Under the pieces are notes generated by a model. It ran no database searches. It saw only the letters and a program-made list of their open reading frames with translations, and was not told the origin of the DNA. Positions 42,793 to 52,532 of a stretch of 64,000 nucleotides of DNA are shown one piece after another. The translations under genes were made by a program, and so were the position numbers. Position 1 is the first letter of the stretch, and each line of letters begins with the position of its first letter. Origin of the DNA: Lasiosphaeria ovina. Lineage: Eukaryota > Ascomycota > Sordariomycetes > Sordariales > Lasiosphaeriaceae. Where the stretch lies: positions 4,898,001-4,962,000 of the forward strand of contig JAULSN010000003.1 in the NCBI GenBank assembly GCA_033439765.1, given 5' to 3'.

Positions 42793-43605
42793 CTACCCCT
42801 TGGTAATGTACAAGTAGACAGCGGGCTTCCCGCCGGGCAGGCCAGTGCGCGTCTTGTCCCAGCCCATCTCACGACAGGTCAGGCCGGTGCGGTAGGGGTC
42901 GTCGCCGCAGACGGCGATGCCGCGGTGCCACCGGCCATTGCCGTTCTCGTGGACCTCGGTGAGCCTGTTCCTTGCCTTGTCGGGGTTGGTCGCGCCGAAG
43001 CCCTCGAGCAACTCGGCCATGGTGGTGTTGGCGGGGACGAAGGTGGCGCGGAAGGGGATCTCCATGCGGTCAGTGCCGGGTGTCAACTCCCACGGCGCCT
43101 TGACGCCGGGCAGCTTGAGCACGATGATCTTAGTGTGCTCGCGGTGGAAGAAGTAGTCATACCCCGGCTCCAGCCCTATGCCCCCCGTGTGATTGACCAG
43201 GTTGCCCGCCGTGAAGCTTGGGTCTTGTACTGGTGCTGGCACAGGCACCCGCCCGCTGCCCTTTTGGTTGGCTACGTACTGCACTGGCCCTTGGTGTGCC
43301 GTTGTGAATCTGGCGCCGGGGGCTCGGTCGACGCCCGGCGCCACCATCCCTGTTCCGATGTAGAACTGGCCGGGTGCCAGGGGCACTTGGCCGCCTGGTG
43401 CCGTGTACGGCGTCGTCGGTGTGATGTGCGGCGCCGCTGGTGGGACGAATGGAGGCGGAATTGGAGGGGCCGACGACGGAGGGAAGAGCGGCTGGATCGG
43501 GGCTGTGTAGAAGGTTGGTGGCACCGGCGGATTGCCGTGTCTTGGAGGTGCCGGGCCAGGGTCCCGCCCAAAATGGGGGTTCGACCCACACAGGAACGTC
43601 TCCAT
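42793..43605 (-). CDS. Proline-rich protein with a conserved-looking C-terminal domain, unknown
   Basis: Single exon, 270 aa. Residues 1-75 are Pro-rich and disordered (PIQPLFPPSSAPPIPPPFVP). Residues 130-270 look folded: GLEPGYDYFFHREHTKIIVL, PFRATFVPANTTMAELLEGF, RWHRGIAVCGDDPYRTGLTC and PGGKPAVYLYI. The strand-helix-strand impression of the last part (KIIVL, TTMAELLEGFGA, YLYI) could be a ubiquitin-like fold, but this is only an inference. No signal peptide or membrane segment. It converges on the tandem PLP-protein gene, with about 350 bases of A-rich spacer between the two 3' ends. Confidence 0.65.
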   Translation of the reverse strand: METFLCGSNPHFGRDPGPAPPRHGNPPVPPTFYTAPIQPLFPPSSAPPIPPPFVPPAAPHITPTTPYTAPGGQVPLAPGQFYIGTGMVAPGVDRAPGARFTTAHQGPVQYVANQKGSGRVPVPAPVQDPSFTAGNLVNHTGGIGLEPGYDYFFHREHTKIIVLKLPGVKAPWELTPGTDRMEIPFRATFVPANTTMAELLEGFGATNPDKARNRLTEVHENGNGRWHRGIAVCGDDPYRTGLTCREMGWDKTRTGLPGGKPAVYLYITKG

Positions 43606-46016
43606 CTTCCCGTGTTGTTATGAATGGCTGGCGTGGGCGTTTGGAAAGAATATTGTTGGTAAAGATATCGATAGTAATTATGTTTAATCGATAATCCAGC
43701 TCCAAGGGAGAGAGTCAGCCAACTTGGATCAATCAAAGGAGGTCAAGTGCTCTTCAACCTGCAGTGCCAACAGCTCTGGAGTCAGAGCAAAGAAAGGTGG
43801 CAATCACTGTAAAGTCTAGCGTTCACATCGAACTATGTGGTGAAAACTCCAACAATACACCAAAAGAGGGGCCACACAAAGGCAAGTTGCCCAGATTGTC
43901 TTGGGTAGAGAAATAGAGAAAGCCCATGGTGACCTCGGGGGAGTGTTGCGTGAAATAGAGAATCAGAGAGGAATGGGTGGTGGTCTGAGGGAAAGTTGGG
44001 TCATTAGGAGGAGTGGGTCCAAGAAAGCACAGAGTGGCGTGGGAGGAAGGTGTGACAGGATGCAAACCGCGTCTGGAAAGAAGCCCAGCGAGTATGGGGT
44101 GAAGGTTGGTGCAACCCGAATCAGACATGGGATAGAGAAGTACCTAGATCCAGAAACAGAGATCGAGAGGCATGGAATGGGAAATTCGGGGCCAGGGGGA
44201 AAGAAACGAAGGCATGGGCAAGGGAAATTTGTGGGCAAAGGACAAACGAAAAGGGAATCAACAAGATCGACGTACCGTTTCTTTCCCGGTACGATCACCT
44301 TTCCTTCCCCAAAACCCTAGCCATTGCCAATATCCAGATGGCCATCGAGAGTGTGGGCTGTCCAGCGAATCGTCCTACGGAAGTCTCAAAGAAACGAACG
44401 ATATTGACCGGTGATCGGCTGGTCGACTGGCGACCGCGAGTGTCTGGTGAGTGCTTGGGAAGAAATTCAGATCGCGGTCTATCTACAAGATTGTCCTGTC
44501 ACCCGTGACCCACGCGTGTTCTTGTTTTGTTTTAGGCAGGAGGTATGGGCGCAGGAAGGATGTTTCTTGGGGCCCCCAGGCACCAGGTGCCCACGTACCT
44601 CAGTTGAGGGGGGGCAAGTTGGGCAGGGACCGGTCTACGCGAGTGGGAACGGCAAGTGCCCAAGATACACACCGCTCCCGCCAGGAAGAGGACAGATTCC
44701 CAAGGTACCACGCAATAATTACAAGGGACGAAAGGACGAGAAGGAAGCCCGCTGTTCACGGCTCAGGGCCCACTAACATAGGACTGAACCACCTCAAAGT
44801 GCTCAGGGGGCCAATAGGGAGCAATAGATAGGCCACGTTTGCTGTTTGGTGTCTTCTCGCCTACCCAAGAGGAGTCAGGCAGGCAGGCCGTCCATGATGC
44901 CACACGCTGCCGCCATGGCCAAGTTTGCCACTCACCGCTGCCCCATTCGGCCATCTGTACATTGTGTACACATCATGCCACAGCACCTGCCTCTGCTCCT
45001 ACTTTCCTTCATCTACACCAAGGCGCCATGGTGGAGAAATCTTGCCAGAAATTGCAAGCACCGTTCCGTGTTTGCTTGGAAATGGGATCAAGAAGGCAAG
45101 GCCATCACGATCAGCTGTGCTTATCGGCATGCAGGCAGAGCAATTTGTCAGGCAACTGCTTCCAAATGACGATTCTTCCGGCGCCCTGAATGCTGTGTCC
45201 CACACGCAAGTGACTTCTTTGAGCATTTGGGGCTGGCATCATTCCGCTTCATCCAATGTCTTGACAACAGCCCTTTCCACTGCTATTCTCCGCGGGGATA
45301 AGCAGGTAGGAGCAGTATTCTTTGTCACTCCCGCTAGATCACACCCGTTGGGGGGAGCGCTTGACAGAGGGGGTGACTAACACTACGACTTGGAACTTTT
45401 TGAGTAAATCCCCTCCTATTTGCCCGTCCTGACAGAGCATTTCTAGTTCAACATTTGGAATGCAGGTTGGCTGCGGCGGGACTACTAAGATGCGGGTTGA
45501 GCCAAGTGCTCAATTTTGAAATCCTTTTGAAGTCTAATTATTGGGTTGCGTGAATGGTCCACTGCTAGCCTGTGAGGCTATTCGCAAATCCAAGGTCCCG
45601 CACCGCATCGCACTAAGTGGCAGCAGTGCAAAGCCAACGGCTGCCCAAATATGCTGTGTCATTGTTCGTGTGGCTAATTAAACGCCCATTAGGAACGCAG
45701 GGGACCGATGCTGGAATCGATATCAAAGAAACCACCAACGACACCTGCAATTGATTACGATGCCGTCCACTCGCAGACCAGGTTCAAAAATGAAAATTTA
45801 AACCAGCAGCTAGAAAATGGCAAATCCCGCCCAACACAAACGACCTTTAAACGCTCCCCAACAATGCATGCCCCGGGACTCAACCCGCTCGACCAGCGGA
45901 GAATGACCATGCCAAAAAAATTCAACGCCTTGCCTTGTCCCAAACCTATAACCGTTTCGCCCGAAAAAGGCAGCGTAACAAAAACCAGAACGCCCACCCA
46001 CTCCATCCATCCATTC
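43606..46016. other. 2.4-kb gene-free stretch
   Basis: No supported gene. Purine-rich plus strand at 43890-44260 (GA-rich), the rest mixed. Short frames overlap in several phases with no family resemblance. Confidence 0.4.
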
Positions 46017-46784
46017 CTAGTTCCCCGAATCGGCATCCGGCTCCACCAACCGGACAGCCCCGCCCTTCTTGGCCTCCTCGGCGCCCCGGCGGACCAATTT
46101 CCGGCGCTCGACCTCCGCCACAAGTCCCTTGAGATACACCTCGGCCTGGACCGTCGCACTGTACGCCTCGGCGGTCCAGTTCCAGATGTTCTTGCGGGAC
46201 GCGTCGGCGCCGGCAGCGAGCAGTGTGCGCAGCACGAGCAAATTGCCATTGCTGCTGGCAAAGTGCAGCGCCGTGTTGCCCTCGAGGTCGGCCTGGGCCA
46301 GCGCGGCCTCGGTGCCGCCGGGGGCCCACGTCAGCAGGATCTGCACGGCCGTGTCATGGCCGTGCAGCGCGGCTTCCATCAGCGCGTCGCGGCCGCGCAC
46401 GTCGCGCCGTAAAATGCTCGCCGGCGACCGCTCGCACAGGAAGTGCACGACCTCCGTGTGGCCTGCCGCCGCGGCCAGCATGAGCGCCGTCTGGTGGTCG
46501 TCGTTGAGCGCGGGCGTGGTGCTGGTGCCGTCGTCGTCGTTGCTGCTGCTGTTATTGCTGCTGCCCCCTTCGTGCCCCAGCTCGACCAGCAGCTTGCAGA
46601 TGGCTAGGTGGCCGAGCGAAGCCGCCAGGTGCAGGTTCGAGTTGGCGTTGCCGGCGGGCGAGTGGTCCGGGTTGTGCAGCAGCTCGGGGTGCGACTTGAG
46701 GACACGTTTCGCCAGCAGCGCGTCGTTGGCGTGGATCGCCCGCCGCAGCCGGATCGAAGCGTCGATCCTGGTTTTTTGCGCCTG
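46017..46784 (-). CDS. Ankyrin-repeat protein, TORC2 subunit AVO2-like (5' exon not placed)
   Basis: The main exon runs from an acceptor CAG just right of 46784 to TAG at 46017, about 255 residues. Ankyrin units: SNLHLAASLGHLAICKLL, TALMLAAAAGHTEVVHFLCE, RDALMEAALHGHDTAVQILL, NTALHFASSNGNLLVLRTLLAAG, then WNWTAEAYSATVQAEVYLKGLV. The start (IRLRRAIHANDALLAKRVLKSHPELLHNPDH) and the ATVQAEVY segment resemble fungal proteins annotated as AVO2, an accessory subunit of TOR complex 2 at the plasma membrane. A Ser/Asn/Asp-rich insert lies between units 1 and 2. The first exon could not be fixed: no donor upstream agrees in phase with an ATG, so the N-terminus is missing here. The assignment to AVO2 is by resemblance only. 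Confidence 0.75.
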   Translation of the reverse strand, partial: QAQKTRIDASIRLRRAIHANDALLAKRVLKSHPELLHNPDHSPAGNANSNLHLAASLGHLAICKLLVELGHEGGSSNNSSSNDDDGTSTTPALNDDHQTALMLAAAAGHTEVVHFLCERSPASILRRDVRGRDALMEAALHGHDTAVQILLTWAPGGTEAALAQADLEGNTALHFASSNGNLLVLRTLLAAGADASRKNIWNWTAEAYSATVQAEVYLKGLVAEVERRKLVRRGAEEAKKGGAVRLVEPDADSGN

Positions 46785-48042
46785 CTGCGTTAGTTACTAG
46801 TCTTGGTCTAGGTATGGATGCATGGGAATGTGGGTGGGTGGCCGTACATCTTGTCTGGCAGTGGGTTGGCGTGCCCGATGAGAGCTGGCAACGTTAGGGG
46901 GTGACGTCGTGATCCGTGACGAGCCACGACGGGACGAGTCGCGACAGGGACGACGAGCGTTCGCGCTTCCGTGGCGCTGCAGGAGGGGCGGGGTAGGAGA
47001 CAACCTAGAGCGCCTTACGACCCCTCCATGCAGGGGTCGAGCTTGATTGTTGAACCTTCGGCACTGTACCTGCAGCGTCTCGTATGGAGATGGAGGTTTA
47101 TCGAAATCTGTGAGCGCCTCTCAAACGTCCTGGATACATTTCCTGGCACTGCTATGTTACTTTCCGTCTCAGGCGCCTTATTCCGCGAGCAAACATTTGG
47201 CGGTCTGGGCCAGCCCCGCTCACACGCCATCAATGTCTCCACTCATCACGAGATCGGGATTTTGCCTCCAATTGAACCCCTGAAACGTGTGTGAAGTTGT
47301 AGTCGTGAACTCGTTTCGAAAGCCACCTGACAGTTCTTTAGTTGCGTACTTCGTTTGCCGTAGCGCAGGATCACTTCCAGCACTGCACACAAGACCCTGT
47401 CACGGGCATGCAGCCTAATGTCCCAGCCAAGTTCCTTTTTACGGCGGCCACATCTTGATACTTTTGGGCAACCACGGTTCAACAAAGCATGTTTGAAAGC
47501 AATATTACCAAATACTACTTCCTAACCAGTTATTTACAGTTTCCTTCGACGCCACCGTCAGCGATTGCCCGACAATGGCGCTACTCCCGCGAATCGCAGT
47601 TTGTCCAAGTCCAAGCCCAAAGAGTGTTGCTACACAAGTAACTTAGACAATCCAATGCGGACATGCTAGATTTCTGTAAGTTAGCATCTGTAAATAGACC
47701 CAACTCGAAAGGAGACTGCGTGAAGCTCCCACTTACCAGGGCCCGAAAAGTATCCAGCTGATGACCAAAACCCCAGCCTCACCCGACAGGCACACCCGTC
47801 GAAGCTCATGACAGGCCCCTGTGTCGACTAATGACCGCAAGAGGTTTTCAAGGGCATGTTACCGGGCCTTTGAGATAATATGGCGAGGCCGGCGACCTTG
47901 CCGCCACGGCGTTCGATCCCCTTTCGGTTTTTCCTCCACTGAGGAAAGGCGCTGGACGGCGGTGATCTAACTGTCGTCCCGTTTCGTCGTTCCATCTCAT
48001 CTTCATCGACAGCCAGAAACAAAGCCACAGCAGAGTTCGTCT
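46785..48042. other. Intergenic region, no gene seen beyond a probable unplaced first exon
   Basis: The right neighbourhood of 46785 should contain the first exon and promoter of the ankyrin gene. The remainder shows only short overlapping frames. Confidence 0.4.
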
Positions 48043-48989
48043 TCAACGGCCGGCCCCAGCCTGACTCTCAACATCCTTCCGCCGCTCGTCGCGCACAACC
48101 GAGCGCAGGCGGCCGACGCCGTCGGCAATCATGAACAGAAGCAGGGTGATGATGAGCGCAACAAGAGCCAGGACGACGGCCTCGGCCGTGTAGTGGGTGT
48201 AGCCGGGGGCCTTGCTCGTCAGGCCATAGGGGCCGAGGATCAGCAGCAGCGGGCACGCGGCCGCGCAGGCTAGCATAAAGCCGCGCAGCGCCAGCACCTG
48301 CTTGAGCTGCGTCTTGTCCATGCGGTTGCGCCGCTCGCCCACCTTGTCCGCCATCGGGTCGCCCTCGCCCACGTTGACGAACTCTTGGAAGCCCATCGTC
48401 AGGAATGTCAGGACGCCCTGGTATACGTGGCGGTCGTGTCAGTATCGCAGCAAGAGAGGTTCGTGTCGTTCCATCCGACTTTGGGAGGAAAGGGACGACG
48501 GCGGCAGATCTTGATGTCCGGGAGACACAAAGGAATACTCACGAGCGGCAAGGCATAGAGGAGGAGCGCAATCGGGTCGCTGCCGGCGTCGTGGTCGAAG
48601 TACTGGGCGCGACCGCTGGAGGGTACGAGGGCGGCGACAAAGAGCGCGCCACCCGCGACAAGCAGCCCCATCTCGACCCAGTCGAGTACGCGGTCCCAGT
48701 TGCGCAGCAGGATACCCTTGCGCGAGCGGTCGGGGACGGGCGGCGGCGGGAACGGGTCCGTCGAGATGCTGACGCGGCTCGCAAGCGTCGCCGACGTCGG
48801 CCGCCGCGAGAAGCGCCGCGCAGGGACGCTTCGCGAGCTGGGGTTGCGGCGCACCGTTGACGGTCGGCCCGGTTGTGACTGCTGTTGTTGCTGTTGCTGC
48901 TCGGACCGGCGCGGTTGGGATTGCGACCGGGCGCGCGACTGCGACCGGGCTCGCGATTGAGGCCGCGACGACTGCGACCCCAACTCCAT
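48043..48989 (-). CDS. Four-pass membrane protein with Arg/Ser/Gln-rich N-terminus, unknown
   Basis: Two exons on the minus strand: 48989..48543 and 48417..48043 (125-bp intron, GTGAGT donor, phase 0), 273 aa. Residues 1-75 are low-complexity: repeated SQSRAR, a Gln run and basic RRP segments. Hydrophobic segments: VEMGLLVAGGALFVAALVP, DPIALLLYALPLGVLTFLTMGF (spanning the splice), GFMLACAAACPLLLILGPYG and EAVVLALVALIITLLLFMIADG. The C-terminus is charged (VVRDERRKDVESQAGAGR). I do not recognise the family. Confidence 0.7.
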
Positions 48990-50432
48990 GGCCGTTTTCT
49001 TCAGGTTCTACCAGGGATTCATTCGGGACGGAATATGGGTTTGAACAAAGGATGCTCTTCAAGTAAGCTGACTTAGTCGATACATTAAAGTCTGGTGGAA
49101 TAAATAGTGTGAACTCCAGCAGAGCCTGGCAGGTTTCTGCTTCCGAGGATGGAGGGCGAGGAATCCGGGGGTGGGCGGGTTAGGGAGGTGGTTGCGTGCG
49201 GTGCGGGTGCTCGGGAGGCTCGGACTTGTGCTTGGGCGTCGTCGCACTCGACAGGGGTAGGTCAATGGCTCAGCAACTCGTCGGCCAACAGCGCGTGCTG
49301 CACCGAAGGAAGGAGCGAGCGGCTAGGTTTCCAATCGTGAAGCACGGACCCGCCTTCTGCAGACAAACCAGGAAGTGATTCCCGCTGCCCTAAGGCAGAC
49401 TACACATGTTCGGGTTTCACCAAAACTGCCCAGTCGCTTCCGTGCCACAACTGCTACCCAATCAATCACTACTCGGATTCCTTTGGCCCTTAACTCGTGT
49501 TTGGTGTTGAATCTCAATCGACAAGCACATAATTAACGTTGTTGTTAACTGTTTCGGCCCATCCCATCGGTGCTGATTTATATCCGACCTGCCTATTAAT
49601 TAGAGCCGCCGCTGGCAAGTTCTTCGTCATTTACCCGGAGAGTTCATAGCGAAGAACGTCGTTGCACTGGCTATAAGGCTGTGTAATTAATCAACCTGAA
49701 CACACACTTGAGCTAGCCTTAGGCGTTGTGCACTGGCCTGGTGAGCAAGTCGAAGCCGTTCCATGTATTCGTTCACACTTGTGATTGAGGTCGTCAACGG
49801 GCTTGCAAAATCTTCTCGGGATGCTTCCCAGCAATCCGAATTAGACATGCTCCATTTATCGCCCGGAATCCCGGAGCGGAGCTAATGTTTATACAGTGGC
49901 GGGTGCGTGAGTATGTTAAAGTTTACTGCGGCCGATTTGCCTTTATCTCGACAGTCTATGATGCCGTCGATTTTCAAGTATGAACCCACGTCTTCCAGCT
50001 GCCTAAAACCGCACGTTGCTGATTTAGCTTCGGATATCCGAGGCGGCTCTCTCTTCTAGGACTGAAGCTCATGTCAGATGCCAGACTGCCAGGTGGTATC
50101 AGTGCTGTGTGTTGGACAAAGAGATATTATCAATGACGCCAAAGTCTAAATCAGAGAAATCAGGATGCATCAGCAGCACTGTTATCCCGAGCATCCGAAA
50201 GTAAACAAATTGGCCCCATCCAACTCTGTGATGTCAACACTCGTCCATCTCGGGCGCTTGGCAAGCCAAAACTTAACCAGCTGCTCACACCTCGGCGATC
50301 TTGCAGGTCTTGATGTTGATATATACCCCATGCCTGCTCACCTCCTTGGCTCCTTGATTCTCCCACAAACCATACACTCGTTTAAGCTATCCCAGCACAC
50401 CTCTTTCCGCCCACGCTCTTTAACCCGCCAAC
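48990..50432. other. Divergent intergenic region, no gene seen
   Basis: Lies between the starts of two divergently oriented membrane-protein genes, so it should contain both promoters. TATATA at 50313-50318 is about 115 bases before the right-hand ATG. Confidence 0.4.
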
Positions 50433-51521
50433 ATGTCTCTCGACACGGGGATCCCTCTGCCCCATTTCGAGTTCCCCGCCCCTGCGGTTCCCAAACATCT
50501 CTATGATGGCCCCCTTGCCAGGAACGATACTCCACTCTCCACACTCGGAGAGCCTGGCAGCCCCACGTCTCTCTGGGACGAGCTCACAACATACTACATG
50601 CTGCCATTCGGCGTCGTCGGCCTCGCCACCGACCTAGTGAGCTTCTACATCGCCTTCACGCTGAGCCAGGGCCGCACGCCTCTGTATCCTAAGCGCCGGA
50701 TCCGCTTCCGCGTCTGGTCGACCGTCGCCACCTGCCTCTGGGGCTTCGGCATCCTGGCCCTAACCTTCGCCAACATGTATAGATGCCACTACAACCCGGC
50801 CCTGGTCGTCGTCAGCTCCGGCCTGCTGGGCGTGCGCCTCCTGTGGGCCCTCCCCGCCGACGTCATGCACCTAGTCTTTGGCTGCGTGGGCCAGCTCGGC
50901 AACGGCAACCCCCCCAACACCCCCAAATCCCAACCCCCGTCCACTGCTACTGCTGCTGCTGCTGCCGTGAGCGCCAAGGAGATGTTTGAGCTCGAAGACC
51001 AGCGCCGTAGCCTCGACGCCCTGTCCACGGTCGCACTGCGGCCCGACGATCAAGCGGCCGCCACCCGCACAGAGACCCCCACACCCACCCCGAACTGGAA
51101 GTACGCGCTGATCATCGGGACCGGCGCGCCGTGCGTGGGCATGCTGCTCGCGGGGCTGTGGGCCATGGAGGGGTGGTGGCTGACCGCGAGCTCACGCAAC
51201 ATGCTGATCCTCATGGTCAGCGTCGGCGCCGTCCTGACCGCGCTGCGCGTCGTCCCGCCTCTTGTCGTCGAGCGTCGCAAGAAGCAGCAGCAGCCCGCGA
51301 CCACCACACCCACGACCTGGCTCGGCGCTGTGCTGTTTGTCGTCTCCGTCTTCGTCACCATGACTGGGCTGTCCGCCGTCGGCTTCTCCCACTTCTGGAT
51401 CACGGATATGCTCGAGACGGACAGCACCGGCCTCCTCCGCTGGGAGATCCTCGGGTGGCCCGAGGTCGTCCGCTACTGGATGTACGTGGCTTTGATTGCG
51501 CTGCCGCTGGCTGCGTTTTAG
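50433..51521 (+). CDS. Polytopic membrane protein, unknown
   Basis: Single exon, 362 aa, ATG at 50433 (AACATGTC). Hydrophobic segments: YYMLPFGVVGLATDLVSFYI, VWSTVATCLWGFGILALTFA, VVVSSGLLGVRLLWALPADV, YALIIGTGAPCVGMLLAGLW, NMLILMVSVGAVLTALRVVP, WLGAVLFVVSVFVTMTGLSA and MYVALIALPLAAF at the very C-terminus, about seven. A loop of about 65 residues with an Ala run (TATAAAAAVSAKEMFELED) separates segments 3 and 4. The start MSLDTGIPLPHFEF is soluble. No transporter or receptor signature is evident. It may belong to fungus-specific membrane proteins, as does the gene at 3.8 kb, but the two are not obviously related. Confidence 0.75.
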   Translation: MSLDTGIPLPHFEFPAPAVPKHLYDGPLARNDTPLSTLGEPGSPTSLWDELTTYYMLPFGVVGLATDLVSFYIAFTLSQGRTPLYPKRRIRFRVWSTVATCLWGFGILALTFANMYRCHYNPALVVVSSGLLGVRLLWALPADVMHLVFGCVGQLGNGNPPNTPKSQPPSTATAAAAAVSAKEMFELEDQRRSLDALSTVALRPDDQAAATRTETPTPTPNWKYALIIGTGAPCVGMLLAGLWAMEGWWLTASSRNMLILMVSVGAVLTALRVVPPLVVERRKKQQQPATTTPTTWLGAVLFVVSVFVTMTGLSAVGFSHFWITDMLETDSTGLLRWEILGWPEVVRYWMYVALIALPLAAF

Positions 51522-52532
51522 ATTGGTGGGGCTGGTGTGGTGCGGCCGGGTGGACTGAATGGCGTGGATGAGCGGTCGTTGTGCGCGGTGGGTGTGGCGG
51601 GAAAGTGGGAAGATTATTCTGAACATGTGGTTGAAGACGAGACGTGTCGCAACAGCGCAGCAGTTGTCGGAAGAAGCCGCATTGAGCCACAGGTGGGCGC
51701 AGGTGGCGTATATGCTAGACCTAGACCACCTACGTCCTAGGCTATGTAAGCTGCATGCCGCTCATAGCTACGGTATCAAGGCTATGCCCACCTTTCTTTC
51801 TTCTTCCCAATACAAGCACTCTTTTGCCCTCATTTTGCATACCGTTGTATGTGACAGCAGTTGGTGGCTGGAGGGGCAGGTGTGGGGCTGGGTTCTGATC
51901 CGATCACGGGCAGATGGCTGGGGTAGCGTGCTTGGGTTGTTGGCTGCGAATGTAATGGCTGGAGTCAAAGGAAGAAGTGAAAATGGGCGTCATATTCTGA
52001 GGGCCGATTTACGTAAAGAATCAAGCGGGGTCTGTTCCACAACATCACTTTCGTTTTCTGTGTTTTGTCCCCTCCTCTTGCTTGACAGAGAAAGAGCAAC
52101 GGTCGTAGCTGCTCTTTGAACATTCAGTCCCAAACTCGAAATTCCACTCCGCCTACAGCAGCTCTTGTGAAGACCAGACCGTACACATGGCTTGCCTGTG
52201 AAACGCGAGGGGCTGCACATCTGCTTTCTTCGACGCAAATCATCGACATGTGGCGCCCGTCACGATGGTTCCCACCACGCGGGTCGGCCCAGGGCCTCTA
52301 GGCGTATTTATATCTTTAGACCTGGGGTTTTACACGTTGACTCGCCTTTCTCAGATAAATCCGATTGCCAACGATACTCCTCTGGTCCTTCGAGTTAATC
52401 GCGATCCAGACACCAGCACTCTTTTCGGTGGCAGCCATTCAACACGAATTCGATCTGGCCCCTCTGCTCTTTGTGTTTTCACTCACAACAAAAAACTCAT
52501 CCTCCTTTTGACACTTGTAGGCTCCATCGACC
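51522..52532. other. Intergenic region, no gene seen
   Basis: 3' UTR of the membrane-protein gene and upstream region of the acyltransferase-like gene. Short frames only. Confidence 0.4.

Noticed and set aside
43901..44320. 139-residue plus-strand frame
   Set aside because: Low-complexity Gly/Glu/Arg/Lys translation from a purine-rich stretch, no start context and no family resemblance.
44320..44340. Telomere-like CCCTAR words (also TTAGGG at 19.36 kb)
   Set aside because: Single isolated copies, not an array.
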